Source of the DNA: Actinoplanes flavus
GTDB taxonomy: Bacteria; Actinomycetota; Actinomycetes; Mycobacteriales; Micromonosporaceae
Direction: 5' to 3'
Assembly: GCF_017592555.1 (NCBI RefSeq)
Contig: NZ_JAGFNS010000016.1
Location: forward strand, 154,083 to 218,082
Length of the DNA: 64,000 nucleotides
Shown: positions 17,231 to 27,015 of the stretch, piece after piece
How positions within the stretch are numbered: position 1 is the first letter of the stretch
Layout: the number at the start of each line of letters is the position of its first letter
Program-made: the position numbers and the translations under genes
Notes under the pieces: generated by a model
The model's input: only the letters and a program-made list of their open reading frames with translations
Told to the model about the DNA's origin: nothing
Database searches by the model: none

Positions 17231-17258
17231 GATCTTGTCCAATTGTCCCGACAAGATC
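17231..17258. repeat. 8-bp inverted repeat upstream of the rex operator
   Basis: GATCTTGT (17231-17238) and ACAAGATC (17251-17258) are perfect inverted copies around 12 bases. They sit just before the Rex site and could be a second regulator site or the terminator of the HAD gene. No T-tract follows. Confidence 0.5.
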
Positions 17259-17263
17259 GCGAT

Positions 17264-17292
17264 TTGTGCACGCCTTCACAAGCGCCTACTCT
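17264..17292 (+). promoter_or_regulatory. Rex operator overlapping the rex-hem promoter
   Basis: Bases 17264-17281 read TTGTGCACGCCTTCACAA, one mismatch from the actinobacterial Rex operator TTGTGAA-N4-TTCACAA. The same TTGTGC (17264-17269) with 17-base spacing to TACTCT (17287-17292) forms a good -35/-10 pair, so Rex binding would block the promoter directly. The predicted start near 17299 gives a leader of about 95 bases before rex at 17395. Confidence 0.85.
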
Positions 17293-17394
17293 GTGACTCC
17301 GACGAGCCCCGCTACCACAGCCACCCCACGAGGGTTCCACCGGTATCGCACAGACAGGGCTCACCGCAGGTTCGCCTCGTCGGCACGGAGTCAG

Positions 17395-18149
17395 ATGAGT
17401 CAGCAGCGTCACGGAAGCACGCCCGGCGAGGCCGGTGGCGTCCCGGCCTTCCCGGATCTACCGGAGGCGACCATCGCCCGGCTGCCGGAATACCTGCGTG
17501 CCCTCCACCACCTCGCCGAGACCGGCGCGGAGACGGTATCGAGTGAGGGTCTGGCGGCCGCCGCCGGGGTCAACTCCGCCAAACTCCGCAAGGACCTGTC
17601 GCACCTCGGGTCGTACGGCACCCGCGGCGTCGGCTACGACGTCTCCCTGCTCGTCGCCCAGATCGAGTACATCCTGGGCCTCGACGAGAACCGGGCGGTC
17701 TGCCTGGTCGGCGTCGGCAACCTCGGGCACGCCCTGGCCGGTTACGCGGGCTTCGCCAGCCGTGGCTTCCGGGTGGTGGCCCTCTTCGACACCGACCCGA
17801 AGAAGGTCGGCGAGCAGATCAACGGCCTCACCGTGCGGCACCTCGACGACCTGGAGCGGATCGCCGCCGAGGAGTCCATCGCGATCGGTGTGATAGCCAC
17901 GCCGCCCGGCACCGCCCAGACCGTCGCCGACGCGCTGGTCGCCGCCGGTGTGACGAGCATCCTCAACTTCGCGCCGGGCGTTCTGTCGGTGCCTTCCAAC
18001 GTCGATGTACGTAAGGTGGATCTCGCCATTGAGCTGCAGATCCTTTCGTTCCATGAGCACCGCAAGGCGTCTCTGACCGCCCTCCCGGGCGGCCGGGCCG
18101 CCGCCGCGAGCCCGGACAAGCAGCCGGAAGACCAGGAGGCGGTCGGTTC

Positions 18150-18153
<4 letters not shown>
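17395..18153 (+). CDS. rex: Redox-sensing transcriptional repressor Rex
   Basis: 252 residues. The N-terminal winged helix (LPEYLRALHHLAETGAETVS, SAKLRKDLSHLGSYGTRGVGY) contacts the operator. The Rossmann domain begins VGVGNLGHALAGY (NAD(H) site) with the acidic FDTDPKKVGE loop; the C-terminal helix LQILSFHEHRK makes the domain-swapped dimer. Rex releases DNA when NADH rises, de-repressing respiratory and haem genes. ATG at 17395 fits the family; the frame is open upstream through the operator itself. It overlaps hemA by four bases, so it heads the haem operon. Confidence 0.96.
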
Positions 18154-19441
<1,288 letters not shown>

Positions 19442-19445
<4 letters not shown>

Positions 19446-20365
19446 CGCTTCGGCTCGGCACCCGGGGCAGCGCCCTGGCGCTCACCCAGTCACAGATGGT
19501 CGCCGACGCGCTGACCGCCGCCACCGGTCGCCCGGTCGAGCTGGTCCGGATCGTCACCCCCGGTGACCGGTCCGACGCTCCGGTGGCCCGGCTCGGCGTC
19601 GGGGTGTTCGTCTCCGCGCTCCGGGACGCGCTGCTGGCCGGCGAGATCGACTTCGCCGTGCACTCGTACAAGGACCTCCCCACCGGCGAGCACCCAGGGC
19701 TGCACATCGCCGCCGTACCGGCCCGGGAGGACCCGCGTGACGCCCTGATCGCCCGCGACGGACTGACGCTGGCGGAGCTGCCGCCGGGCGCCACCGTCGG
19801 CACCGGTGCGGTGCGCCGCATCGCGCAACTCCACGCCCTGGGGCTGGATTTGCAGGTCACGCCGATCCGAGGGAATGTGGACTCGCGCATCGCCCGGGTT
19901 CTCGGCCCCGAGGCCGACCTCGACGCCGTCGTTCTGGCCCGGGCCGGTGTGGCACGCCTCGGCCGGTCTGCGGAGATCACCGAGACGCTCGACCCGATGC
20001 TCATGCTGCCCGCCCCCGCCCAGGGTGCGCTGGCGGTGGAGTGCCGGGCCGACGACACCGACCTGATCGAGCTGCTGTCCGCTCTCGATCACGCACCGAC
20101 CCGCGCCGCCGTGCTGGCGGAGCGGGCGATGTTTGCCACGCTCGAGGCCGGGTGCTCCGCCCCGGTCGCGGCACACGCCGAGATCGCCGAAGGCGACGAC
20201 GGTGACGAGATCTACCTGCGCGGTGCGGTGATCAGCCCGGATGGGGTCCGAGCCATCCGACTGTCGCGCACCGGAACGCCCGCCGGCGCGGCGGAGATCG
20301 GCAAGGCGCTTGCCATCGATCTCCTCGACGCCGGAGCCGATACCCTGATGGGGAGCACAGAATGA
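19442..20365 (+). CDS. hemC: Hydroxymethylbilane synthase (porphobilinogen deaminase)
   Basis: Joins four porphobilinogens into hydroxymethylbilane. 307 residues, normal length. It begins RLGTRGSALALTQSQ, with VHSYKDLPT, GTGAVRRIAQL and RGNVDSRI for cofactor and substrate contacts. Cys238 in EAGCSAPVAAHAE anchors the dipyrromethane cofactor. The GTG start overlaps the hemA stop by four bases; the stop overlaps hemD (ATGA). Confidence 0.97.
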
Positions 20366-21948
20366 CCACCCGCACCGCCCGTAAGCCAGCCGGACGCATC
20401 GCGTTCATCGGCGCCGGACCCGGCGACCCGGAGCTGCTGACCCGCCGCGCGTACGCGGCGCTGACCGATGCCGACCAGGTGGTCTACGACCGCGGCGTGC
20501 CCGACACCCTGCTCAGCGCGATCCGCTCCGACGCCAAGGAGGACGCGCAGTTCAGCCCGGCCGAGGGCGCGCCCGGAGACGTCGCCAAGGTGCTGCTGTC
20601 CGCCGCCAAGTCGGGCCTCTCCGCCGTGCACCTGGTCGCCGGTGACCCGTTCGGCCACGACGCGGTGGTCAAGGAGGTGCAGGCGGTCGCGCGTACCGCG
20701 GTGCACTTCGAGGTGATCCCCGGCATCGGCCAGGCCGAGGGCGTCGCCGCCTACGCCGGCGTGCCGCTGCCCGGCGTCCGGATCTCCGCCGACGTCGACG
20801 ACGTCACCACCCTGGACTTCGACGCCCTCGCCGGCGCCGCCCAGAAGGGCTCCTTCGCCGTCGCGGTGGACGCCGGTGACCTGGCCGCCGTTCGTGACGG
20901 CCTGCTGGCCGCCGGTGTCGAGCCGGGCGTCCCGGTCGCGGTGACCGGCGACGGCACCGGTGAGACGCAGTACACCACCACCTCGACCGTGGACAGCTTC
21001 GTCGCCGCGGCGCTCGGCTTCACCGGCCGGGTCGTGCTCACCGTCGGCGCCGAGGTGGCCGAGCGGGACACCCTCAGCTGGTGGGAGAACCGTCCGCTGT
21101 ACGGATGGAAGGTGCTCGTCCCGCGGACCAAGGAGCAGGCCGGCGCCATGTCCGCCCGGCTGCGTGCCTACGGCGCCATCCCGTGCGAGGTGCCGACCAT
21201 CGCGGTCGAGCCGCCCCGTACCCCGGCGCAGATGGAGCGCGCGGTCAAGGGCCTGGTCGACGGCCGGTACGCGTGGGTCATCTTCACCTCGGTCAACGCG
21301 GTCCGCGCCGTCTGGGAGAAGTTCGGCGAGCACGGCCTCGACGCCCGCCACTTCGGCGGTGTGAAGATCGCCTGTATCGGTGAGGCCACCGCCGACGCGG
21401 TCCGCGCCTTCGGCATCCAGCCCGAGCTGATCCCGTCCGGGGAGCAGTCCAGCGAGGGCCTGCTGGCCGAGTTCTCGCCACACGACGAGATCCTCGACCC
21501 GGTCGGCCGGGTGCTGCTGCCGCGCGCCGACATCGCCACCGAGACCCTGGCGGCCGGGCTCATCGAGCGAGGCTGGGAGGTGGACGACGTGACCGCGTAC
21601 CGGACCGTCCGGGCCGCCCCGCCGCCCGCCGAGATCCGGGACGCGATCAAGTCCGGCGGGTTCGACGCGGTGCTCTTCACCTCGTCCTCGACGGTCCGGA
21701 ACCTGGTCGGCATCGCGGGTAAGCCGCACGCCCGTACCGTGGTCGCGGTGATCGGCCCGAAGACCGCCGAGACCGCGGTCGAGTTCGGCCTCCGGGTCGA
21801 CACCCAGCCGCAGACCGCCTCGGTGCCCGACCTGGTCGAGGCCCTCGCGGACTACGCACTGGAGCTCCGCGAGAAGCTGGCCGCGATGCCGGCCAAGCAG
21901 CGCCGCGGCTCCAAGGTCCAGGGGCCGACCGCCCTCCGATTCCGCTGA
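20362..21948 (+). CDS. hemD: Uroporphyrinogen-III synthase fused to a methyltransferase-like domain
   Basis: 528 residues. The first 250 resemble uroporphyrinogen-III C-methyltransferase (IAFIGAGPGDPELLTRRAY, VVYDRGVPDTL). The C-terminal 250 form HemD (GWKVLVPRTKEQAGAMSARL, VIFTSVNAVRAVWEKF, VLFTSSSTVRNLVG), which closes hydroxymethylbilane to uroporphyrinogen III. In the methyltransferase half the usual GDPxxFGRGGEE loop reads AGDPFGHDAVVKEV, so the GRxxEE part is missing and methylation may be lost or altered. The domain fusion is common in actinobacteria. ATG overlaps the hemC stop. An intrinsic terminator follows. Confidence 0.93.
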   Translation: MTTRTARKPAGRIAFIGAGPGDPELLTRRAYAALTDADQVVYDRGVPDTLLSAIRSDAKEDAQFSPAEGAPGDVAKVLLSAAKSGLSAVHLVAGDPFGHDAVVKEVQAVARTAVHFEVIPGIGQAEGVAAYAGVPLPGVRISADVDDVTTLDFDALAGAAQKGSFAVAVDAGDLAAVRDGLLAAGVEPGVPVAVTGDGTGETQYTTTSTVDSFVAAALGFTGRVVLTVGAEVAERDTLSWWENRPLYGWKVLVPRTKEQAGAMSARLRAYGAIPCEVPTIAVEPPRTPAQMERAVKGLVDGRYAWVIFTSVNAVRAVWEKFGEHGLDARHFGGVKIACIGEATADAVRAFGIQPELIPSGEQSSEGLLAEFSPHDEILDPVGRVLLPRADIATETLAAGLIERGWEVDDVTAYRTVRAAPPPAEIRDAIKSGGFDAVLFTSSSTVRNLVGIAGKPHARTVVAVIGPKTAETAVEFGLRVDTQPQTASVPDLVEALADYALELREKLAAMPAKQRRGSKVQGPTALRFR

Positions 21949-21956
21949 TTCATCGA

Positions 21957-21996
21957 GAAGCGCGCCGATCATCGAGTCGGCGCGCTTCTTCTTTTC
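21957..21996 (+). terminator. Intrinsic terminator between hemD and hemB
   Basis: Arms 21957-21968 and 21977-21988 form a perfect 12-bp stem around an 8-base loop, followed by TTCTTTTC. It ends 15 bases before hemB and just before the hemB ribosome site GAGGAG. It would end the rex-hemACD message or attenuate read-through into hemB. Confidence 0.85.
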
Positions 21997-22010
21997 TCGA
22001 GGAGCGCCCG

Positions 22011-23000
22011 ATGTCCTTCCCCGACATCCGCCCGCGCCGCCTGCGGCGCACACCCGCGATCCGCCGCCTGGTCGAGGAGACCCGGCTCGCCCCGTCCGAG
22101 CTGGTCCTGCCGCTCTTCCTGAAAGAGGGCCTGACCGAGCCGAAACCGATCAGCTCCCTTCCCGGAGTCGTCCAGCACAGCCGCGAGTCGCTGCGCAAGG
22201 CCGCGACCGAGGCGGTCAGCGCCGGCGTGGGCGGGCTGATGCTCTTCGGCGTGCCGGACAACGCCAACAAGGACGAGACCGGCTCGGGCGGCCTCGACCC
22301 GGACGGCATCCTCAACGTCGGCCTCCGCGACCTGCGGTCCGAGCTGGGCGACAGCACGGTGATCATGGGTGACCTGTGCCTGGACGAGTTCACCTCGCAC
22401 GGCCACTGCGGCGTCCTGGCCGCCGACGGCTCGGTCGACAACGACGCCACCCTCGCGATCTACGCGGACATGGCGGTCGCGCAGGCCGAGGCCGGCGCCC
22501 ACATGGTCGGCCCGTCCGGCATGATGGACGGCCAGATCGGTGTGATCCGCAAGGCTCTGGACACGGCCGGCCACCAGGACGTGGCCATCCTCGCCTACTC
22601 GGCGAAGTACGCGGGCGCCTTCTACGGCCCGTTCCGCGAGGCCGTCGAGTCGACCCTCCAGGGCGACCGCCGCCAGTACCAGCAGGACCCGCCGAACGTC
22701 CGCGAGGCCCTGCGTGAGGTCGACCTCGACGTCGCCGAGGGCGCCGACATCGTCATGGTCAAGCCGGCGCTGCCCTACCTGGACATCATCGCCGCGATCC
22801 GCGAACGGGTCACCGTGCCGGTCGCCGCCTACCAGGTGTCCGGCGAATACGCGATGGTCGAGGCCGCCGCCGCCAATGGCTGGATCGACCGCGAACGCGT
22901 CATTCTGGAAACCCTCACCTCGATCAAGCGGGCCGGCGCCCAGATCACCCTCACCTACTGGGCCACCGAGGTCGCCCAGCTGCTCCGCTCCCGCTTCTAA
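22011..23000 (+). CDS. hemB: Delta-aminolevulinic acid dehydratase (porphobilinogen synthase)
   Basis: Condenses two 5-aminolevulinates to porphobilinogen. 329 residues. Schiff-base lysines are in LAYSAKYAGAFYGPFREA and MVKPALPYLD. The metal region reads DLCLDEFTSHGHCGV: two of the three zinc cysteines of animal enzymes remain and the middle one is Asp, as in many bacterial enzymes that use magnesium or one zinc. The ATG has GAGGAG seven bases upstream. It is the last gene of the haem cluster, behind a terminator, and is followed by a long palindrome. Confidence 0.97.
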   Translation: MSFPDIRPRRLRRTPAIRRLVEETRLAPSELVLPLFLKEGLTEPKPISSLPGVVQHSRESLRKAATEAVSAGVGGLMLFGVPDNANKDETGSGGLDPDGILNVGLRDLRSELGDSTVIMGDLCLDEFTSHGHCGVLAADGSVDNDATLAIYADMAVAQAEAGAHMVGPSGMMDGQIGVIRKALDTAGHQDVAILAYSAKYAGAFYGPFREAVESTLQGDRRQYQQDPPNVREALREVDLDVAEGADIVMVKPALPYLDIIAAIRERVTVPVAAYQVSGEYAMVEAAAANGWIDRERVILETLTSIKRAGAQITLTYWATEVAQLLRSRF

Positions 23001-23176
23001 AGATCAAACCCGTTTCCGGTACGGCGTTCCCCGCCCGCAAAGCAGGGACGCCGTCCCGCCGGCTTCCCGCGAGCACCTGCCGGGTCAAGCCTGTGCCGCG
23101 CCCGCCGGGCGCAGATCGGTGCTCCGGCACACCACAAGACCACTCCACCCGCACATCAGTGCACTCGACATCCCCC

Positions 23177-23278
23177 GCAAAACGCCGCCGGTGTCGAGGC
23201 AAGTGATTTCCCGACGCCAGCGGGGTGTGCTGGCGGCGGGAAATCACCTGCCTCGACACCGGTTACAAGGCGTTTTGC
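23177..23278. repeat. Large imperfect palindrome downstream of hemB
   Basis: Inner arms 23188-23221 and 23229-23262 are 34 bases each with only two mismatches, around a 7-base loop. Outer arms 23177-23186 and 23269-23278 are a perfect 10-bp pair. The whole forms a hairpin of about 100 bases between convergent hemB and the GNAT gene. The rest of the 300-base gap holds nothing recognisable. It could be a terminator, but it is far longer than needed; a palindromic mobile repeat is another option. Confidence 0.85.
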
Positions 23279-23300
23279 CGCGGAGCGAAGCGCAGCCAAG

Positions 23301-24317
23301 CTAGCTCAGCTCTAGGCTCTGGACCAGTTGTGTCACGTCGGCTATGTACTCGTACCAGTCGCGGTCGGACTGGTAGCCCAGCTCGGCGTTGACCTTGAGC
23401 ATCGATTCGTTGTGCTGTGCGTTCCACGTCTGGACCTGGCGCAACGTCGGCTCCGCGGCCCGCAGCTCGAACAGCATCCGCGCCTTGATCGCCCGGTCGA
23501 TGCCGTATCCGCGGTGCTCCCGGACGACGATCGTGTCGTACTGGTCGGCCCGCTCCGGATGCTGCGCCGGAACGACCACCTCGGTCAGCCCGGCCACCGC
23601 ACCGGTCGCCTCATGGATGGCCAGCACGATGTACGGCTTCAGACCACGCCGGTGGAGCGTTTCGATGGAATCGCGAAGCCGCTGCGGATCGGATGAGCGG
23701 GGCGCCAGCTCCAGGTCCTCATCGTCGTGCTGCGCCTCGGCCTTGGCCCGCGCGTAGGCCTCCAGCAGATGATCCGGCGGCCCGCCCGGGTGGTACTCGA
23801 TCCGGTAGCCGGGGCTGATCCCGCTGGCCATGCCACCCAGGGCCAGCCAGTCCACCGAGTCCAGGTTGAGCACGCCGCGGGTCTCCACATACTCCCGTTC
23901 GAAGCCGAGCGACTCGTAGAACGGGATGGCCGTGGTGCCGCCGATCGCCTCCACCCCGATCGAGGAGAAGCCCTCCAGATAGGCCCGGCGGGCCGCCACC
24001 GCGACCAGCTGCCGACCCAGGCCGCGGCGCCGCAACTCGGGCCGGACCAGCACCTCGAGCACCCCGATGTCGCCGAGAAGCAGGATGCTGACATGCGCGA
24101 AAATCTTGCTCTCCCCCTCGGGGAGACGGTCGTCCTCGGCCACCCAGGTGATCCGGCGCTCGCCCGGCATGGTCTCGGCCAGATAGTCCCGGACCTGCAC
24201 GTCGCGCCAGGGTGGATCGTCCGGGAGATCGGCCGCTAGGACCGCGTTCACCGTCTCCACGAGCGAGCGGACCTCGGCCGCGGACGCGGAGCGGGGATCC
24301 CATTCACGCACCCTCAC
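23301..24317 (-). CDS. Tandem-domain GNAT acetyltransferase
   Basis: 338 residues with two GNAT-like halves. The first (about 1-165) has a clear acetyl-CoA loop, VLVRPELRRRGLGRQLVAVAARRA, and AIPFYESLGFERE. The second (about 190-335) has the weaker VVREHRGYGIDRAIKARML with NAQHNESMLKVNAELGYQ. The double-GNAT layout resembles mycothiol synthase MshD and related N-acetyltransferases, but it is too divergent to name as MshD. It acts on a small molecule or protein amine. GTG start. Confidence 0.82.
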   Translation of the reverse strand: MRVREWDPRSASAAEVRSLVETVNAVLAADLPDDPPWRDVQVRDYLAETMPGERRITWVAEDDRLPEGESKIFAHVSILLLGDIGVLEVLVRPELRRRGLGRQLVAVAARRAYLEGFSSIGVEAIGGTTAIPFYESLGFEREYVETRGVLNLDSVDWLALGGMASGISPGYRIEYHPGGPPDHLLEAYARAKAEAQHDDEDLELAPRSSDPQRLRDSIETLHRRGLKPYIVLAIHEATGAVAGLTEVVVPAQHPERADQYDTIVVREHRGYGIDRAIKARMLFELRAAEPTLRQVQTWNAQHNESMLKVNAELGYQSDRDWYEYIADVTQLVQSLELS

Positions 24318-24409
24318 GGGTACATCGTGCCGTTTGTGAGACCTTGAGGGAAGTGCTCACCACGCAAAAGTGCAGCTACGCTTACGCTGAGTCGCGAAAT
24401 CTGTGTCGA

Positions 24410-25996
24410 TCACATCTTGCTGCGACGTCCGTAGTCGTCGGCGATCCGGAACACCTTCTCCGCGTACGGGCGAACCGCGTTGTACGACAGGATCGCGTCC
24501 CACCAGGAGTCGGCGTTGGACATGTCGCGGCCACCCTTGCAGAGGTACACGGCCGCGGTGAGGCTGGCGTCGTCGACGTCGTTCGGGTTGACCACACCGT
24601 CCCGGTCGGCGTCGATTCCTGTCTCCTTCCAGGTGGACGGGATGAACTGCATCGGCCCGATCGCCCGGTCATAGGTCTTGTCCAGGTCCATCACGCCCTG
24701 GTCGGTGTCCGGGATCAGCTGCCGCCCACCCTGGCCGTCCAGCGGAAGCCCGATGATCGCCGGCAGCGCCACCCCGTCGGCCCCCAGCACCGCCCCGTTG
24801 ACACTGCCGTGCGACGACTCCACCTCGCCGATGGCGGCGAGCGTCGTCCAGTTCAGATGACAGCCGGGCGTGGTCTGCGCGGTGACCAGCTCGGCATAGA
24901 CGTACGCCTGCACCGCCACCACCGGGATGCTCACCCGGGTGCCGATCTCCGACGCCCAGCCCGCCAGCGCGTCCGCCGGCCGGGTGTTGTTGACCGTCGG
25001 CTGTGGCAGCCCGCCGATCCCGGTGGTCGGCACCGGAAGACTCGGCGGCGCGCTGGCCACCCCACCGGCCGGCACGCCACCCGGCGAGGCCCAGACCGGA
25101 GGCGGCACCGAGGCGCCGTCCGCCCCGAACGCCGGCGTCGCGCTGGGCGCGGGCGTCACCTCGAGCGCCTTGGGCACGAGATAGGCCCCCGAAGTCACCG
25201 CCAGCCCGACGAGCGCCGCCAGCATCGCCCCGGGAAGAACCACCCGCCCACTGGGCCCTTTGGCCCAGGCCGCCGTCCCGCGCGCGGCCCGCTTGGCGGC
25301 CCGCACCGGCCGAAACCGCCGCCGAACACTCTTCCCGGCCCCGGCCCCGGCCGTCACCGGGCTGCCACTCGCGGCGCCCTCCACCGCCTTGTCCGAGCCC
25401 TTCCCGGCCCCGGCGTTTTCAGCTCCAGCGTTCCCGGTTCCAGCGCTTCCGGCCCCGGTGCTCCCGGCCTTCTTGGCTGTTCCCACCTTCCCGGGTTCGG
25501 CGCCCTCAGCCGCTGCGGCCGGGGTCTTCTTCACCCCGGGGCTCTCGGCGCTTCCGGTCGCCGTTGCGTTCGTGGCATTGCCCGATCGCGCCATTTCGTC
25601 CGCGACTTTCCCGCTCCCGGCGGTCTTCTCCCCACCGGTGGCCACATCCGCAGCGCTTTCGGTGGGCTCGGCTTCGACGGCCGCCGCCTTCTCCGGGCTG
25701 GACGCCCCGGAACGGGCCTGGCCCGTGCCGGACGTAGCGGCCTTCGGAGTGGCGGCGACCTTCGAGCTGTCGACGTCGCTGGTCTTCTGGGCCGCGTCGG
25801 CCGGATTGCTCTTCGAGCTGGTGCCGCCGGTCGTCCGCGTCGCGTCAGCAGGTGTGGTGGGATCGATGGACGGCTGGGGAGTGGTCGTGGCCCCCTTCTC
25901 CGGGGCCGCCCCGGAACTGCCCAGCGGCCCGCCCCGATGCGGTGCCGCGGGTCGCAGCTCCGGACGCTCTGCTGGGTTCTTCCGCACCTCCGCCAC
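24410..25996 (-). CDS. Membrane-anchored lytic transglycosylase (MltB/SLT_2 type)
   Basis: 528 residues. The N-terminal 225 are low-complexity Ala/Gly/Ser/Thr/Glu, then a basic patch and one membrane helix (about 245-268, VVLPGAMLAALVGLAVTSGAY). The outer catalytic domain (about 370-528) has AAIGEVESSHGSVNG with the catalytic Glu, RAIGPMQFIPSTWKETG, DRDGVVNPNDVDDASLTAAVYLC and ILSYNAVRPYAEKV. It cleaves peptidoglycan glycan strands during growth or sporulation. GTG at 25996 has TAGGGT plus six bases upstream (leaderless). The long intracellular low-complexity tail is unusual for the family. Confidence 0.88.
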   Translation of the reverse strand: MAEVRKNPAERPELRPAAPHRGGPLGSSGAAPEKGATTTPQPSIDPTTPADATRTTGGTSSKSNPADAAQKTSDVDSSKVAATPKAATSGTGQARSGASSPEKAAAVEAEPTESAADVATGGEKTAGSGKVADEMARSGNATNATATGSAESPGVKKTPAAAAEGAEPGKVGTAKKAGSTGAGSAGTGNAGAENAGAGKGSDKAVEGAASGSPVTAGAGAGKSVRRRFRPVRAAKRAARGTAAWAKGPSGRVVLPGAMLAALVGLAVTSGAYLVPKALEVTPAPSATPAFGADGASVPPPVWASPGGVPAGGVASAPPSLPVPTTGIGGLPQPTVNNTRPADALAGWASEIGTRVSIPVVAVQAYVYAELVTAQTTPGCHLNWTTLAAIGEVESSHGSVNGAVLGADGVALPAIIGLPLDGQGGRQLIPDTDQGVMDLDKTYDRAIGPMQFIPSTWKETGIDADRDGVVNPNDVDDASLTAAVYLCKGGRDMSNADSWWDAILSYNAVRPYAEKVFRIADDYGRRSKM

Positions 25997-26097
25997 GCGT
26001 CGACCCTACCCGCCGGAAACCACTCTCGGGGAGGCCGCCGAAGTCCCGTGGACCACTCCTCCTACACGCCTCGGGGCAGGGGCCCTACGCTGGTCGG

Positions 26098-26310
26098 ATG
26101 CCGCGTTATGAGTACCGTTGCCGCGCCTGCGGCGCCACCTTCGAAGTCAGTCGCCCGATGCGGGAGGCCGCCGCCGCGGCGACCTGCCCGGAGGGTCACG
26201 GCGACACCGTCAAACTGCTGTCCACTGTTGCCGTGACCGGTCGCGGCGGAGCGGCCCCGTCCGCCGGCGGCGGTGGTGGCGGCTGTTGTGGTGGCGGCTG
26301 CGGCTGCTGA
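26098..26310 (+). CDS. FmdB-family zinc ribbon protein
   Basis: 70 residues. MPRYEYRCRACGATFEV opens a CxxC zinc ribbon; the second pair is replaced by a single Cys-containing TCPEGH. The tail (about 53-70) is almost pure glycine and cysteine, with five Cys in the last ten residues. FmdB proteins are presumed regulatory. TACGCT (26086-26091) plus six bases precedes the ATG, so it is leaderless and divergent from the transglycosylase, which is also leaderless. The Cys-rich end may bind metal. Confidence 0.9.
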   Translation: MPRYEYRCRACGATFEVSRPMREAAAAATCPEGHGDTVKLLSTVAVTGRGGAAPSAGGGGGGCCGGGCGC

Positions 26311-26352
26311 CCCCCGTCGCCCGGCCGTGCGGCCCGGAGATCAGCCCTGGCA

Positions 26353-26532
26353 TCCAGCTGGATTTTCCCGGCTGGCTCCCCGAGCTGTCTCGCCCGGCTT
26401 GAGTCAGCCCCGATGTCCAGCGGGATCTTCCCGGCCGGCTTCCCGAGCTGTTTCGTGGGGCTTGGGACAGCTAGCCGGATCTCTGCGGCTGGTTCTCAGG
26501 GCTGTCTCGGCGGGCTTGAGGCAGCTCTGGTG
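26353..26532. repeat. Three imperfect tandem repeats of about 60 bases
   Basis: Units 26353-26415 (63), 26416-26472 (57) and 26473-26532 (60) align with about 70-80 percent visible identity. All indels are multiples of three, which is coding-like, and frames are open on both strands. No start with a ribosome site or leaderless -10 supports a gene, so I list it as a repeat. Confidence 0.75.
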
Positions 26533-27015
26533 TCCGATTCTCTTCGAGTGGGGGACAGGGAGTGGACACGCCGATGTGGAGGTCGACTCGACGCGTGGCT
26601 CGGGTGACACCGTGGTGAATATTCGGCGAACGTACGAAGATCCGGCGAGGCTTACCGCGGAAGTGCATCACGACGGCGGCACCGTGAGGGGATGGCGTCG
26701 CAAGGAAATGACCATGGTCAGTGTCGACTTCGGCCGGTGACGCCTCGCTCGCGCGCGGTGGCGAAAGTGTGACCCGTTCGGGTACACCCGAACGGCCCGC
26801 CGCTTTTGCCCGCCCGCCGCGTTTCCGCGTTCGATCTCTTTCGTTACGAGACGCGTAGTCCCGTATGCCTCCGGTCGATCCCAAACGATCAGGGCGTCCT
26901 CCGTAAGGGGTCGGCCGTGGCGGGCAAATGATTACCGTCCGTTTCTACGATGGGCGGTGACGCAGAGATACGGCAGCATGAGTCGCGACTTCCCAAAGGG
27001 GGCGGAGGTTCCACC
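26533..27015. other. Intergenic stretch before the cyclase-STAND gene
   Basis: Together with the repeats this leaves about 700 bases between the FmdB stop and the next supported start without a convincing gene. The part around 26760-26950 has lower GC (CGTTCGATCTCTTTCGTTACGAG) and probably carries the promoter of the downstream gene. GTGACCCGTTCGGGTACACCCGAACGG near 26770-26795 contains a GTTCGGGT/ACCCGAAC inverted repeat of 8 bp that could be an operator. Confidence 0.4.

Noticed and set aside
22714..23304. Plus-strand frame across the 3' end of hemB and the palindrome
   Set aside because: It overlaps hemB in another frame and its end is the palindrome; no start signal.
23301..24317. Naming the tandem GNAT protein as mycothiol synthase MshD
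   Set aside because: Layout is similar, but residue matches are too weak and mshA/B/C are not adjacent.
26273..26740. 155-codon frame over the 60-base repeats
   Set aside because: Overlaps the FmdB gene end and lacks a start signal; kept only as repeat evidence.
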